From Gonocerus acuteangulatus (Eukaryota > Arthropoda > Insecta > Hemiptera > Coreidae), in the NCBI GenBank assembly GCA_946811695.1, contig OX328123.1:152229840-152293839 (forward strand): a stretch of DNA of 64,000 nucleotides. Direction: 5' to 3'. The notes below the pieces were generated by a model, which did not search any database, was not told the origin of the DNA, and saw nothing but the letters and a program-made list of their open reading frames with translations. A program made the translations under genes and the position numbers. Positions 35,506 to 46,802 of the stretch are shown piece by piece (positions within the stretch are counted from its first letter, which is position 1; every line of letters starts with the position of its first letter).

Positions 35506-36262
35506 ATTAACCTTTCTATTAATAAATATTGCTTGCCATTATCTAATATGAATTATAACCGTAGATAACGAGTCAATTAGTAATAGATAACCAGCAAAGG
35601 ACCTGTAGGCTAATCAGTAAGCTTATCAGGGAGTACGAGTAACTGTTATAAATCACTACTGCTACTTCAAAAGTAACTGGATGTGGTCTTCGCAAAAATA
35701 CCCCAAACAGTATAGCATAGTTTTGGAATTCTTATACCGAAATATCTACTTAATATTTGTTTATTAGATACATGAAAATGATCTTCCAAGCCTCCTGAAT
35801 AGATGTTGAAGGTTTCATCATTGATGACAAAAAAAAATTCCGACTTCCTGGAACGTCAAGCTCTGTCAAGGACTCTGACACTTTTATTTGGAGAGTATGA
35901 CACGGAAGATCCCCTCTCTAATCTAAAGGAGGGTGCGCGCCTGGTGGCCGAAGATAAGAGATGTCTGCTTAAATTTTACAGGTTAAATCATACATGTAGT
36001 TCAAGATTTCTACTCTGCCTGTTCTGTCACATTTCTCTGCTGACCTTAAGGGGTAATACTACCTTGGAACTTTTTTTTTTTTAACAATTATTTTTTTGCG
36101 CTAAAAGTCTTCCTTAACTCATCAAAAATGATAGCCAAGAGCGATTATGCGAAGGAAATGTTTTTAAATGGGCAAAAAATACAATTTTCCGAGTGAAGCC
36201 CCGATGCTGAGTGAACACGATGCTGAGTTCAAGATTATGTTTTGAACGAGCTTCGATTGGTC

Positions 36263-36265
<3 letters not shown>
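35506..36265. other. unassigned DNA
   Basis: A 93-codon plus frame (35803-36084) has no recognisable domain. Several ataaccag/ataacgag words resemble the family near 26.5 and 59.2 kb. Confidence 0.35.
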
Positions 36266-36292
<27 letters not shown>

Positions 36293-36298
<6 letters not shown>

Positions 36299-36500
36299 CT
36301 TTTTTGAAGATACATATATGGGGTAGGTCAAAAATAATATGGGTGACCTTAATATGGGTGGCGAGATCACCACATGCTGGGAGGTAAATGGCATTAAGGC
36401 CACGTAAAATGTAGGGCAAAATACAATACAAGTGGTACAAAAGAAAAACGAAGTACTATTTTTGACCTACCCCATATATATCCAAAAAAAGTGAATATAC
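36293..36500. mobile_element. short MITE with ~43-bp terminal inverted repeats
   Basis: Left end tatacttttttgaagata, then tatatggggtaggtcaaaaa, is mirrored at the right (ttttgacctaccccatatat, then ccaaaaaaagtgaatata). The length of about 206 bp and TA at both borders fit a Tc1/mariner-type MITE. It lies between two TA tracts. Confidence 0.75.
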
Positions 36501-36529
36501 TCGATTGGTCAGAAACACGTGGAATAAAA

Positions 36530-36533
<4 letters not shown>

Positions 36534-36601
<68 letters not shown>

Positions 36602-36690
36602 CGCGCTCTAGCTCAGTGAATATTGGTCCGATTTTGATGAAATTTGGCACAATAATCGGTTGTCTAGGTGAAAGTGTCCCTTTTCTAACT
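36534..36690 (+). repeat. (TA)n plus Helitron-like flank
   Basis: TA tract to about 36598, then gttcgcgctctagctcagtg and ttggtccgattttgatgaaa, the standard right flank of TA tracts in the Helitron-like family. Only this part is present. Confidence 0.75.
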
Positions 36691-36779
36691 GCCCCCCTTT
36701 CTAAGGACCCAAACAATGCTACCGTTACTGCCATAATGCTCGAGATATTGTGGCATCCACCATTTCTAAATTGACGGGC

Positions 36780-37776
36780 CTAAATTTGATAATATTAAAT
36801 TTGTGTAATTTCAACTTCTGTGTAAGTTGGCGACTGTCGTTTTCCTGTGCATTGACGACACATTACCGCTTTTATTCTAGATTTTTGAGTGGGTGTTCAT
36901 AATTTTTACAAAATATCGACAAAAAATAACTTTTTTAATTCTTATGTTTTTTTGGTCCTTCTTCTATACATTTCAAAATTAAAACAAATATTTTTATCTT
37001 TATTACAATAAAGTATGAACAAAGATTAAATAGGAAAAACATGAACATTTCAGAGCTTTAACTTAAAAGACGAATTCTCAAAAGTATGTTTTTCAAATCG
37101 CGCGATACTGTGGCGTCTTCAATTTTTTCTCGATCAACTTCATATTTTAACTGCAGCTTCCTAAAGGTATTTTCTTGTAAATCTTTTTTATCAGTTACAG
37201 GAAGTTTTCGATTCATTGAATTATAACGATTTTATGACCGATTTTCGACGGAGTTTTGAATGTGAAAATGTATAATTGTTCACCATTTTCGAAAAAAATA
37301 ATATTTCTTAACATTCCTACGTACTTAGATTTAACCTTCTTGTTTCGAAATAATTTTAGTTTTTCGTTTTAGATTAAAAATTGCCACCTGCACACTGTCG
37401 CCCGTGAAAAAATAGGGGTTCGATTCTTCAGACACAGCGCAGCCGTTTTTTTTTTGTGTTTTCTTTTTAATTGAAACTTATCTTTTTGGATTCTTTAACA
37501 TTCAATATAAAACGTTTGGGTTAAAGAATTGAAAAATTTTGATTTATTTTTTATTTATAAATTCAGGAAAGGCTTAAGTATCAAAACTCTAGAGGCCTGC
37601 GGCCTTTTTTATTTGTATATTTAATATATTTTTTTCAAGGGTGGTAATCTATAGATAACCCGTCCTAAAATTCGTAGTTAATAATAAATGGACGTTAAAA
37701 TTTAAAATAAAATAAAAATATATTTTGTATCAAAATTTTTTATTTTTCGATGGTTGATGTTAACTCTTTTAATATT
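36780..37776. other. unassigned AT-rich DNA
   Basis: No open frame of note and no RNA. The block near 37630-37700 (tctatagataacccgtc, ttcgtagttaataataaatg) is shared with the dispersed repeat at 59.2 kb. Confidence 0.4.
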
Positions 37777-37789
37777 ATTAAGCTTATAA

Positions 37790-37971
37790 GGGGTCTCCCG
37801 TGGTCTAGTGGCTAGCGCGCTAGATTCATAAGCGGGAGATGGTGGGTTCGATCCCCACCGGTGCCAGAAATTTTCTCATCTCAGGGGTCGCTGAGAAACT
37901 TCCTGGCTGCACCCCTGACGTCGGCGCTAATGGCCAAGATTAATGTCGTTGCGCCGCAAGAAAAAAAAAAA
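37790..37971 (+). mobile_element. tRNA-derived SINE with 13-bp target-site duplication
   Basis: The head has both internal Pol III boxes: A box TGGTCTAGTGG (37801-37811) and B box GGTTCGATCCC (37845-37855). A non-tRNA body of about 100 bp follows, ending in a short A-run (37961-37971). ATTAAGCTTATAA occurs immediately before (37777-37789) and after (37972-37984), a perfect target-site duplication. It is not a working tRNA: the sequence around TTCATAA does not form a proper anticodon stem. The perfect duplication suggests recent insertion, presumably mobilised by a LINE. Confidence 0.9.
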
Positions 37972-38154
37972 ATTAAGCTTATAATTCTCGTAGACTTCGA
38001 AAGTCAAAGTTACTTACCCCTAGGAAGCTTAACAGGATCACTTGAAACCCGCAATGCTTTTCTTCTCTTCAAATCTCTCCAAATTAAATTTAGAAAAATA
38101 AAAAAAAATAAAAAAAGATACACTGGATGAACCATAAACGTTCCTAAAAATGAA

Positions 38155-38290
38155 GCGATGAGGGAATAGTTGGGATTCGGCTAAGAAAACATGAATACGA
38201 ATTTTATAAAAAACTGTATTGAGGTCGTTTCAGCTACTCTTTGGTAGCCTTCGTCAGCTAAAAGACAAAACCAAACAATACAGAATTAAT
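38155..38290 (-). repeat. Penelope-like terminal repeat with hammerhead-like core
   Basis: On the minus strand CTGACGA (38251-38257) is followed by a GCTAC/GTAGC stem and then GAAACGACC (near 38222-38232), the order of a hammerhead core. The preceding plus-strand words tagttgggattcggctaa recur at 46.37 kb, so this belongs to a dispersed family. Confidence 0.4.
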
Positions 38291-38329
38291 AAACAGAAAA
38301 CTTTAACCATATAAAAAGAATCCAAAATT

Positions 38330-38574
38330 TAAATATCTTAGATAGATGAATGTCAAACATGTGAAATAAGTTTCAATTGAATCAATCGTTTCTGAATACC
38401 AAACGGAAAATTAGTTAGGAATGTTAGTTGTCTCAATTTTTTTCGTAAAACGTTACAAATGTCGCTTTAAAAGTGGTTTCATTCTTTTTCCTACGTTAAG
38501 GAACCGTTACGAAACGTAAGAGTTCCGATTATTTGCGTGCGAATTTTGCTCCGAAGTCCAAGTTTGAGAGAGCG

Positions 38575-38623
<49 letters not shown>

Positions 38624-38760
38624 ATATACGTATACAAATTTAAACCACCATTGTGTTCGTGATCTATTGGTTCTGAAACGTCAAATTTTCTAGTCGGCAC
38701 TTCGGGATTTCGTCATGAGAGGGCGAGGGATTGCCTCATAAGCGCGTTTCCTACGATAAG
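38330..38760 (+). repeat. Helitron-like family fragment with (TA)n
   Basis: Shares ordered blocks with 47.86-50.5 kb: tatcttagatagatgaatg, aagtttcaattgaatc, gtggtttcattc, (TA)n at 38578-38619, aaaccaccatt, ggttctgaaacgtc, ctagtcggcac and ataagcgcg. The terminal hairpin is damaged. Confidence 0.7.
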
Positions 38761-39474
38761 AAAAAAAATAAAAAAAAGGATATTGGACTCTGTTCCTTGG
38801 GGAAAAAAAATATGATGAGAATTATTAAGTAATAATAATATAATCTTTCTAATGAGTAATGTGATAGCGGATATGAGAAAAAATATCTCATTACACACAC
38901 TAATAACGAGCTCCCGTTACAATTATTTTAAGTGGAAATTCAACCTTCAAGAAAAATAAAGAAGGAAGCAATTAAACAAATTGCTAGGCTTTTTCTTCAA
39001 ATTTTCATCAGCTAAAAGAAACATTTTCATTAGGAGGTTTATAAATTTATAATACATATTACCCCGCAGTATGATCCAACAATTATGTTTAACGTTTTAA
39101 AAATTCTTTTTTTTTTTTTAATTTCATTTTAATAGCATGTCCACCCTTAAGGTCATTAACGCCGATCCTTTGATTGGTAATTATGGTGCTTGAAGTTTGC
39201 TTAGTTTACACCTTTCCCTCCACGGACAGCGCAGTAGTTAAGCCGGTAAGAGCGCTGTTTCTCAATGACATTCCGTCTCATAGACGGATGTTCCTACTAG
39301 CGTACGTTCCGAGTAGCCGTCTGCTATACAAGTGTTCCGACTAACGCATAGAAAATTCATGTATCCGTTAGCAAGGCTGGTGTTCCTGAAGTTCAGAACC
39401 TGAACTAACTTTTGAATATATTACATTTGTTTTTGTAGAATGAAAATAATTTTTACACTTTTTCAATAGTGTGA

Positions 39475-39497
39475 TATATATATATATATATATATAT
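39475..39497. repeat. short (TA)n tract
   Basis: About 11 TA units followed by ctgtgtgtgtc. Confidence 0.85.
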
Positions 39498-39511
39498 CTG
39501 TGTGTGTCAAA

Positions 39512-39778
39512 ATGGACCATGCCCTTTCCATCAAACATAACACCTGTCTTGCTGAAGACGAATCTGACACAGAAATAGATTCTCATGACTCATTTATTCC
39601 CGAAAACTTCGACGACGAGACGTGAAACTGGAAATGTTTAATCAATACTCGATACCGTTTCGGGCAAGCGAATCTAAGACCAGGAAAGAAAAGAAGAAGG
39701 TTGACAAAGCTGCAGCAATATCGGAATTCCTTGGAATTTTCGTTAACAATTACCAAACCTTTTACTCATTATGAAGAT
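39512..39778 (+). pseudogene. small acidic-then-basic ORF with one stop
   Basis: ATG at 39512 opens a 37-codon frame rich in D/E (E-D-E-S-D-T-E-I-D-S), ending in TGA at 39623. The same frame stays open for 50 more codons, which are basic (G-K-K-R-R-R-L-T-K). No family recognised. It could be a chance frame, a decayed transposon ORF or an exon. Reported because the charge pattern is coding-like. Confidence 0.2.
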
Positions 39779-40177
39779 TAGATACTGTCAGCTGTTTGGC
39801 CCTGGTTGCTAGTGACGCTTGCTAATTTTCAGTGGTTCTTTTTTTCAATTTTAAGTGGTTTTTTCTTTAAATTTCTTTTAATATTTATTAAGAATAGTTT
39901 CATTTAAGTGTTTAGATTATGTTTATGTAGTTTTTTCGCCTAGTAATAGCCTATGAGGGAAGATATTTGATATTGAAGTTTGCTAACCTGAAGCTAGAGG
40001 AGGAGCCGGCTACATTGTTGGGACAGGAGGCTCCTTCAATTGTTTTCTTCAGCTTCTTCACTCAGGGAGTAGACTCTTGATTATAAACAATTCATTTTCG
40101 TTTTGATTTTCATTATTTTTTCTTGTATTTATATTTAATTTATTTTAGTATTGTTAATATAAAGTACATCTTACTCC

Positions 40178-41437
40178 ATGGATATGGAAAATAATATAAT
40201 TATAGAACCTAAACCCCCGGATCCCGGGGTTTCTTCAATAAATAGCTTTAAATTTGAGTTACCACCCGGTCGGTGGACAAAAAAATTTCTTGTTATGACC
40301 TTAGCCCCTAATAGAGAAAAGAAAACCTTTCGCGATTTCAGTCCTTTTAAAATTTGTAGATTCATTAAAAGTTTTGGTCCTCAAATAAATGTTAAATTTT
40401 TGAAATCAGGTATAATAATTTTGGAAATTTCAAATGAGAAAGATTTCATTAATCTGGGAAAAATTAAATCCTATGAAAATTACGACATTCAATTTTCATT
40501 ACATCGATCGCTAAATTTTTCTAAAGGAGTCATCACTTGCGATGAATTCCTTCATTGTACAGAAGATGAGCTTAAGGAAGAATTAGCCAAACAAAATGTA
40601 GTCGAAGTTAAGAGAATATTTAAAACGATAAACGGTTCAAAAATTCCAACTCCATCAGTCATTCTTACATTGATTCGGTCCGATCTACCTGAAAAAATAG
40701 TTTTCGATTTTTTAAGTGTACGAGTCATTCCGTATTATAGACCTCTTATATGTTTTAATTGTTATGGATATCGGCATGGAAAACGTCAGTGCAGAGAACC
40801 AGTTTCCCTGTGCGGTCGATGTGGGTTAGCAAAGCACGAGGGAGAATGTGAGGCGAAGTGCCTCCATTGCACGGGTCCCCATCCTGCCTGGTTCTCCTCA
40901 TGTCCGATATATAAAAAGGAAAAACAGATAGAGGAATATAGAAGAAAGCATAAAGTATCTTATTTCCAAGCAGACAAATCCCTCCAACCTAGAGTAGAGG
41001 TTCATCCTAGTACCTCTCATAGTTACTCGGAGGTCGCCTCAGCATTACCAACTAAAAATGTACTCTTGGAACAATTCGAAAAACTGACATGTCTCCTGCA
41101 ATCTCTTGCTGAAAAAATTATTTTTTTAGAATCATCAATAGGTAATAAATCTCCCCAATTAGTTAAAGATAAAACTGGAAATAAAAATAAATCTAATATA
41201 CCTTCTAACCAAAAATTATCAAACACATTGGAAATATCAATAATTCCCGACTCTAAACAGAATATTTCTCAATCAAGCCAACTACCCCTTCCGAAAATAG
41301 GAGATAAAAGGACTAGACCTCCTTCCCAGAATTCTACTCCTTCGTCATGTGGCTCTCTAACATCCTCTCGTGAGGATGACGGGGATTCGAATCCCAAAAT
41401 TCGTAATGGATGCAAAAACAAAACAACGAAAAAATGA
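40178..41437 (+). CDS. I-clade LINE ORF1, Gag-like RNA-binding protein
   Basis: Intact, 419 residues, about the usual size for this group. The middle (residues about 95-180) resembles the PRE_C2HC/RRM-like region that precedes the knuckles in I/Jockey ORF1. Three zinc knuckles follow: C192-x2-C195-x4-H200-x4-C205, C212-x2-C215-x4-H220-x3-C224 and C228-x2-C231-x3-H235-x6-C242. The C-terminal third is S/T/P/K-rich, low in structure, and ends in a basic K/T tail. It should bind the element RNA to form the RNP. Start chosen at the first ATG (caATGGATATGG); a second in-frame ATG lies two codons on. No stops or shifts, so the protein may still be made. Confidence 0.9.
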   Translation: MDMENNIIIEPKPPDPGVSSINSFKFELPPGRWTKKFLVMTLAPNREKKTFRDFSPFKICRFIKSFGPQINVKFLKSGIIILEISNEKDFINLGKIKSYENYDIQFSLHRSLNFSKGVITCDEFLHCTEDELKEELAKQNVVEVKRIFKTINGSKIPTPSVILTLIRSDLPEKIVFDFLSVRVIPYYRPLICFNCYGYRHGKRQCREPVSLCGRCGLAKHEGECEAKCLHCTGPHPAWFSSCPIYKKEKQIEEYRRKHKVSYFQADKSLQPRVEVHPSTSHSYSEVASALPTKNVLLEQFEKLTCLLQSLAEKIIFLESSIGNKSPQLVKDKTGNKNKSNIPSNQKLSNTLEISIIPDSKQNISQSSQLPLPKIGDKRTRPPSQNSTPSSCGSLTSSREDDGDSNPKIRNGCKNKTTKK

Positions 41438-41803
41438 ATTCGATCCGTATATTATAATTATTATTCATTAAATTTTGTACACTTACCCTTAATATGGACA
41501 CACAAATGCACAGTATTTTTTTTTCATTGTTGTTCTTTCATAAAAATCTATTTTTAAATGGAAATCAAATTTCATTACCATTCAAATCTTATTTCATTAA
41601 CACAGATAGTTTAAAAATAACCTCCGATAATTATTTACTTATATATACAAATGAAGATTTTTGTTTAAATATTACTTTGTTCTACCAATTTTTCAATCTC
41701 CAATACTTTGTTAGTTTAAATATTCTTCATCTTAATTTTGATCTTCATATTTCCCACTGTTTCCACATGTTAAACTTGTATTAATTTATTCCAAGCACAC
41801 ACC
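41438..41803 (+). other. AT-rich spacer between LINE ORFs
   Basis: A 96-codon frame here (41494-41784) is F/L/N-rich, reflects base composition and shows no domain. I regard the stretch as an untranslated intergenic spacer, longer than in most I-type elements. Confidence 0.6.
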
Positions 41804-44800
41804 ATGACCATTCTGCAATGGAACATTAATGGTTTACATTTTCACAAAGCAGATCTATTATCAATATTAAGGGGAAAATATCGCCCGCTAATCTCTCTGC
41901 AGAAGACGCATCTGAAGGAAACTAGCAATTTCAACCTTAATGGTTATTGTCACTTCCGGAGAGATTATTGTCATGGTCTTATTGCTAGTGGTGGTGTTAG
42001 CGTGTTAGTCAGTCATGATATTCCTTGCACTGAGGTTCCATTGGTGTCGGATTTGCAAGCTGTGGCTGTCAAAATATACTCTCACCAGTCATTTACATTA
42101 TACTCCATTTATTGACCTCCAGGACAACCTTTTAATGAGAACCAATTAACAGATCTTGTTGCTCAACTGGCATCTCCAATTTTCTTACTTGGGGACTTTA
42201 ACAGTCATAGTGGTGTTTGGTTTTCAGATACAACAGATACCAGAGGGCGTATTGTTGATTCTTTTCTTAACTCATCTCAATTAGGTGTCTTGAATGATTC
42301 TTCGCCGACCCATCTTCGCAGCTCCACAGGAACTCTATCTTCCATCGATCTTTCTTTAGTTAGCCCTGTCCTTCTTCCTAGGTGCACTTGGTCCACCATG
42401 GACGATCTTTATGGGTCGGACCATTTTCCAATTCTAATAAATTTTCTGGGCAGAAATTCCTCTCCCCAGTTGCGTTTACCCCGCTGGAAATTGAATGAAG
42501 CCGATTGGGACAAATATAAAAACAATACCGATCTTACTCGTTTAAATATAAATAGCGGTTGTATAAACACTTTAACAAACGAAATTAATAGTGCAATATT
42601 ATTCTCAGCTGAAATGGCTATTCCAAAAACAAAACCTCATTGTAGTAGGGTCCTAGTTCCAAGGTGGAACGAAGATTGTGCTTCTGCTGTTAAGAGAAGG
42701 AAAAAATGTCTTGGAAAATTTAAGAAACATCCGTGTTCTATGCATTTACAAGAATACATTAACAGCAGAAAACAAGCAAGGTTTATAATCAGGACACGAA
42801 AGAGAGATTGCTGGAGAGATTTCGTCTCTAATATTAATATATACACGCCCCCCATAGAAATTTGGAATACAGTAAGAAAAATAATAGGCCGTCACAAAAG
42901 TAGTAAGCATCCTCTCAATCATATAAAAACACCAACCGAAATTCTAACCGATCCACTCCGATTTTATGAAACCATTTCCTCCGATTCAAATTACAGTCCA
43001 CAGTTCCTTCAGATCAAGCAAGCAAAAGAATCCCAACCAATATATATATACACATAGATCCTCTTGACCCTTTAAATCTCCCCATTACGTATATAGAATT
43101 TGAAGAAGCACTAAAAACTCGAAAGGATTCCTCTCCCGGTCCGGATAATATTTGCATCGGAATGATAAAGCATCTAACAGTTGAAAATAAAATCATTATA
43201 TTAAAATATTTTAATAAAATGTTTCTGACTGGTAAAATTCCCGAGCTATGGACCAGATCAATAGCAATTCCAATTCCCAAGAAAAACCAGCCCTCTTTCC
43301 TTGCATCGAGTTATAGAATGATTTCACTGACGAGTTCCCTGTGCAAACTATTTGAAAAAATCATAGTCAATCGTCTGCACTGGTATTTGGAAAGTAAAGG
43401 ATTGCAGGCTAAGTGGCAGAGTGGTTTTCGACGAGGTAGGAGCACGCGGGACAACTTGGTGAAACTCGAGGTAGAAATTAGACAAGCTTTTAGTAAAAAT
43501 AGGAAACTATTAGCTGTTTTTGTGGACATCAAAAATGCGTTTGACACCGTTTGGAGAAGATATATTTTAGACTGGTTGAATGAAATCGGAATACGAGGTT
43601 ATATTCTAATATTTATCCAAAATTTCTTAACAAAACGGCCGTATAAAATTTGGAACGAAACAGTGCTGTCTGAAGAATTTATTCAAGCAAACGGTGTACC
43701 TCAGGGAAGCGTCATGAGTCCTCTTCTTTTCTCCGTCGCCATCAATCGTGTCCTGCAGATTATAGAACCTCCGGTAGAAGGTATGCTCTATGCTGATGAT
43801 CTCGTTTTATATTTATCTGGTCGAAGCACAGAAAATCTTCAGGATAAAATGCAGTCTGCTTTAAATGCAATAAATGAATGGTTCAATGAGCATGGGTTTG
43901 AGACCTCTGCAAAGACCGTATCCGTGCTCTTTGCCCTTCGTAAAGTCGACGATCCACCTTCACTCTACATAAATAACATTTTAATTAAGTCTAATCTAAA
44001 TGCTGAATTTTTGGGTCTCATCTTTGATCGTAATCTAAATTGGTGCTTCCATCTAAAAACCCTAAAAAATAAATGTTTTCAGTCATTAAACATACTTAAA
44101 ATGTTAGCAAATACCTCTTGGGGAGGAGATCGAACAAGTATGCTTATGCTTTATCGAAGCCTTATCAGATCCAAATTAGACTTTGGATGCATGGCCTATG
44201 GCTCAGCCTCTCCGAAAACTCTACAATTGTTAGACACAGTACACCACTATGGCATTAGAATTGCTACCGGAGCTTTCCGTTCCAGTCCTGTACTGAGTCT
44301 TTACGCGGAATCTGGAGAACATCCCCTTGAAACACGTAGAAATCAGCTTGCTCTTAATTATTTCGTATCCATAAAAGCCAATCCCTCCCATCCACTTAAC
44401 GAATGTTTTTCGGACCTCAATACTATACAAAATTACTCAAATAGAAGAAAACCTTTCACTACCAGAATCCACGATCTTTTTGAAAGCCTACATCTGGCAG
44501 ATAGCTCTTCCATCCTACCAGAATGTCTTTATTCTAAAGCACCTTGGACTCTGCCACCTATCAGACTGAATCTTACCTTAACTAAATTTCTCAAGAAGCA
44601 CACGATTCAACAAATCATTTCGCATGAATATAATAAGATTCGTAGCTTGATGCCTTCCTCTTGTGTAGTTTTTACCGACGGTTCTAAAAGCGATGATGGT
44701 GTTGGTACAGCATTTTTGTCCGACAGTGGTTCAGGAATATTCTCTTTGCCTCCTGAAGCATCCATCTTCACCGCGGAACTAGTTGCCATATCCCAAGCTC

Positions 44801-45465
44801 TTCATACAGTAACTACTCTAAATTCTCAATTAGCAGTATTCTCCGATTCCCTTTCTGCTCTTCTAGCACTAAAAAATTCCCAATCGAGGCATCCAGTAGT
44901 TTTAGATATATTCACTTCTCTAGCATCTCTCAATAAAAATAAATGCTCCGTTACATTCTGCTGGATTCCCAGTCACTCCGGCATAAAAAGAAATGAGGAA
45001 GTCGACCTTTTAGCAAAGAGGGCCATTAAGGAAGGGGTTCGTGTTTCCAGCATGACATCAAATGATTTTGCAATATCCATAAAAGGGAAAACATGGGGAC
45101 CATGGGAAGAAAAATGGTTTTTAACAACCGAAAATAAATTAAGGCACCTTAAATCTAGTGAACAATCGTGGAGGTCATCGGTGCGCCAGACGAGAAGGGA
45201 GGAAGTTGTTATAACCCGTCTTCGTATAGGCCACACGAAAGTTACTCACTCATATCTGATGTCAAAAGGTGATCCACCGATGTGTGAAGTTTGTGGGACA
45301 GTAATAACAGTAAAACATATTCTTCTAGATTGCCAATCCTACGCCTTGGAAAGAGAACAAAATCAACTAGGGACAACAATTGATGATATTCTAGGCGATG
45401 AGTCGACAAATTTAACAAAATTAATAAACTTCCTTAAATCAACAGGTTTATTCGATAAATTATAG
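41804..45465 (+). pseudogene. I-clade LINE ORF2: EN-RT-RNase H-zinc knuckle, two breaks
   Basis: AP-type endonuclease: Q-W-N-I-N-G-L, RRDY, ASGGVSVLV, L-L-G-D-F-N-S-H near 42190-42210, S-S-I-D-L-S, G-S-D-H-F-P-I near 42415. The block usually reading L-Q-E-T-H has Lys for the catalytic Glu (41899-41913). A TGA at 42113-42115 interrupts S-I-Y/P-P-G. The frame resumes to 43057, where a TA-rich run (43042-43053) causes a shift. The last part, 43162-45465 (767 codons), is intact. It has RT (F-V-D-I at about residue 120, NGVPQGSVMSPLLF, YADD at 210-213), RNase H (TDGS, E539, FSDS, D615 in E-V-D-L-L-A-K) and a CX2CX7HX4C knuckle (708-724). Confidence 0.9.
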
Positions 45466-45509
45466 CTTCAGTAATTTGGATTTCAATATAAAATTAGTTT
45501 GAATGAGGA

Positions 45510-46200
45510 GCGATTCGGGGTGGAGGTGTGGTGGCGTCCTGGGGCCTTGCATCGGCCTCTAGACCAGAACGGTCCCAGCCATGGTGGGATGTGGTGGGTA
45601 CTAAGGAAGCCATGCTATGTAAACCCAGCACATCCCACGACTCATGCCTGTAAGAGTCAGATCATAGACTCCAAGAGAGAGCTAGTGCTGGGTCCTCGGG
45701 CTGTCCTCTGCTCCTCTACTTCGGATCGTTCTTCTCACCTCACCTTATTAATTTTATTTATTTTTTTCTCCCTAAACAACAAATAAAAAAATAGTATATT
45801 CAATTGACTCCTCAATGAATAACCTTTAAAATGCGTAATTTATTTAATAATCTAGTTCTGTAAATGTGAAACAGCAATATTTGCAATGTCTCTTTGGTGA
45901 GGTGTAGCTTCTCTCCCTATCCGTGGCCTGGGTTCCGCCGGGTACGGTCCTGCTGTGACATCGTTGTACTCTCTGGACAGTCACAGTCCCGGGCTCTGGA
46001 GATTGTGGACGCCCTCCCGGGGGAGGGGGCGAGCACAACTCCCAGTAGAGCCTTGCATGATTAAGTTTCCCCTGTTAAAGCATTTTTACAAGGAGAGCAG
46101 TGCAGCGGTGTCACGGTGGTTCTGGGCTCGGACGGTGCCATTTCCACGGTGTGGGCTGGAGGCTTATAGATTTTTTTTTTTTTTTTTTTTTTTCAATTAT
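45510..46200. other. GC-richer block, possible LINE 3' UTR and another repeat end
   Basis: Two GC-rich segments (45510-45730 and 45900-46165) stand out from the AT-rich surroundings. The first may be the LINE 3' UTR. The second ends in a 23-base T-run (46171-46193) and then aaaggtccttcctttcgttg, a phrase also at 26.50 kb. Frames of 86-95 codons here have no domain. Confidence 0.4.
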
Positions 46201-46802
46201 TCATTTTCTACATAATAAAATTAAAAAAAATATTTAAGATTTATTTAAAAGGTCCTTCCTTTCGTTGGGTGCCCATGACCTCCCGCGGTTGAATACACCC
46301 TTCAGAACGATAAAAAAAAAAAAAAAAAAAGATTAGATAGTTAGCCGTCGAGGTGATATGTAAAGATGGATTAGTTGGGATTCGGCTAAAGAAAGCTTCA
46401 TACGATTTTTGTAAAAAAATCTATATTTATGGGGGAATGTTTGTTTGCTGGGTGAGAAGTGACACCGGTAGGCGATTGGCGGGAATAAATGATCGAGTGA
46501 TAATTGATCAGTTATAGACCTTGAAGGGTTGAAAATTATTAAAGTACTAATATCTATTAAAAAATAGGGATTGGTAATAGAATAGTGAAAATTTAGGGTC
46601 GTTTGTTTTTTTTAATGCCAAATCATAAATAAGTAAAAATAAAACAAATTTTGTCTAAAAAAAAAAGTTTGGGGTGGACCACCCTTATCACTTAGGGCAA
46701 TGAACAGTAGTTTACGACCTATTCTCAGACCTACACTTAAACTTCCGTAAAAATCGGTCAAGCCGTTTCGGAGGAGTTCGACCACAAACACCATACCGAA
46801 AA

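Larger units (their letters stand above)
40178..45790 (+). mobile_element. I-clade LINE, nearly intact
   Basis: Two ORFs in the order expected for an I-type non-LTR retrotransposon: ORF1 with zinc knuckles, a 366-bp spacer, then ORF2 with endonuclease, RT, RNase H and a C-terminal zinc knuckle. The AT-rich stretch before 40178 probably includes the 5' UTR. The 3' end is uncertain: after the ORF2 stop at 45465 a GC-richer stretch runs to a short A-rich tail near 45780-45795. Few disabling changes are present (see ORF2), so the copy is young compared with the related one at 31.6-35.5 kb. Confidence 0.85.

Noticed and set aside
37790..37866. Functional tRNA-Met-like gene
   Set aside because: A and B boxes are present, but the anticodon stem does not pair, and the unit continues into a SINE body with poly(A) and a target-site duplication.
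39233..39275. Possible tRNA-like A box (tagttaagccgg)
   Set aside because: No matching B box or cloverleaf could be found within the expected distance.
41494..41784. 96-codon frame between LINE ORF1 and ORF2
   Set aside because: Composition-driven F/L/N-rich frame in an AT-rich spacer with no known counterpart in this LINE group.
45499..46215. Frames of 86-95 codons in the GC-richer block after the LINE
   Set aside because: No domain, frames on both strands of similar length, and composition explains them; more likely repeat 3' ends.
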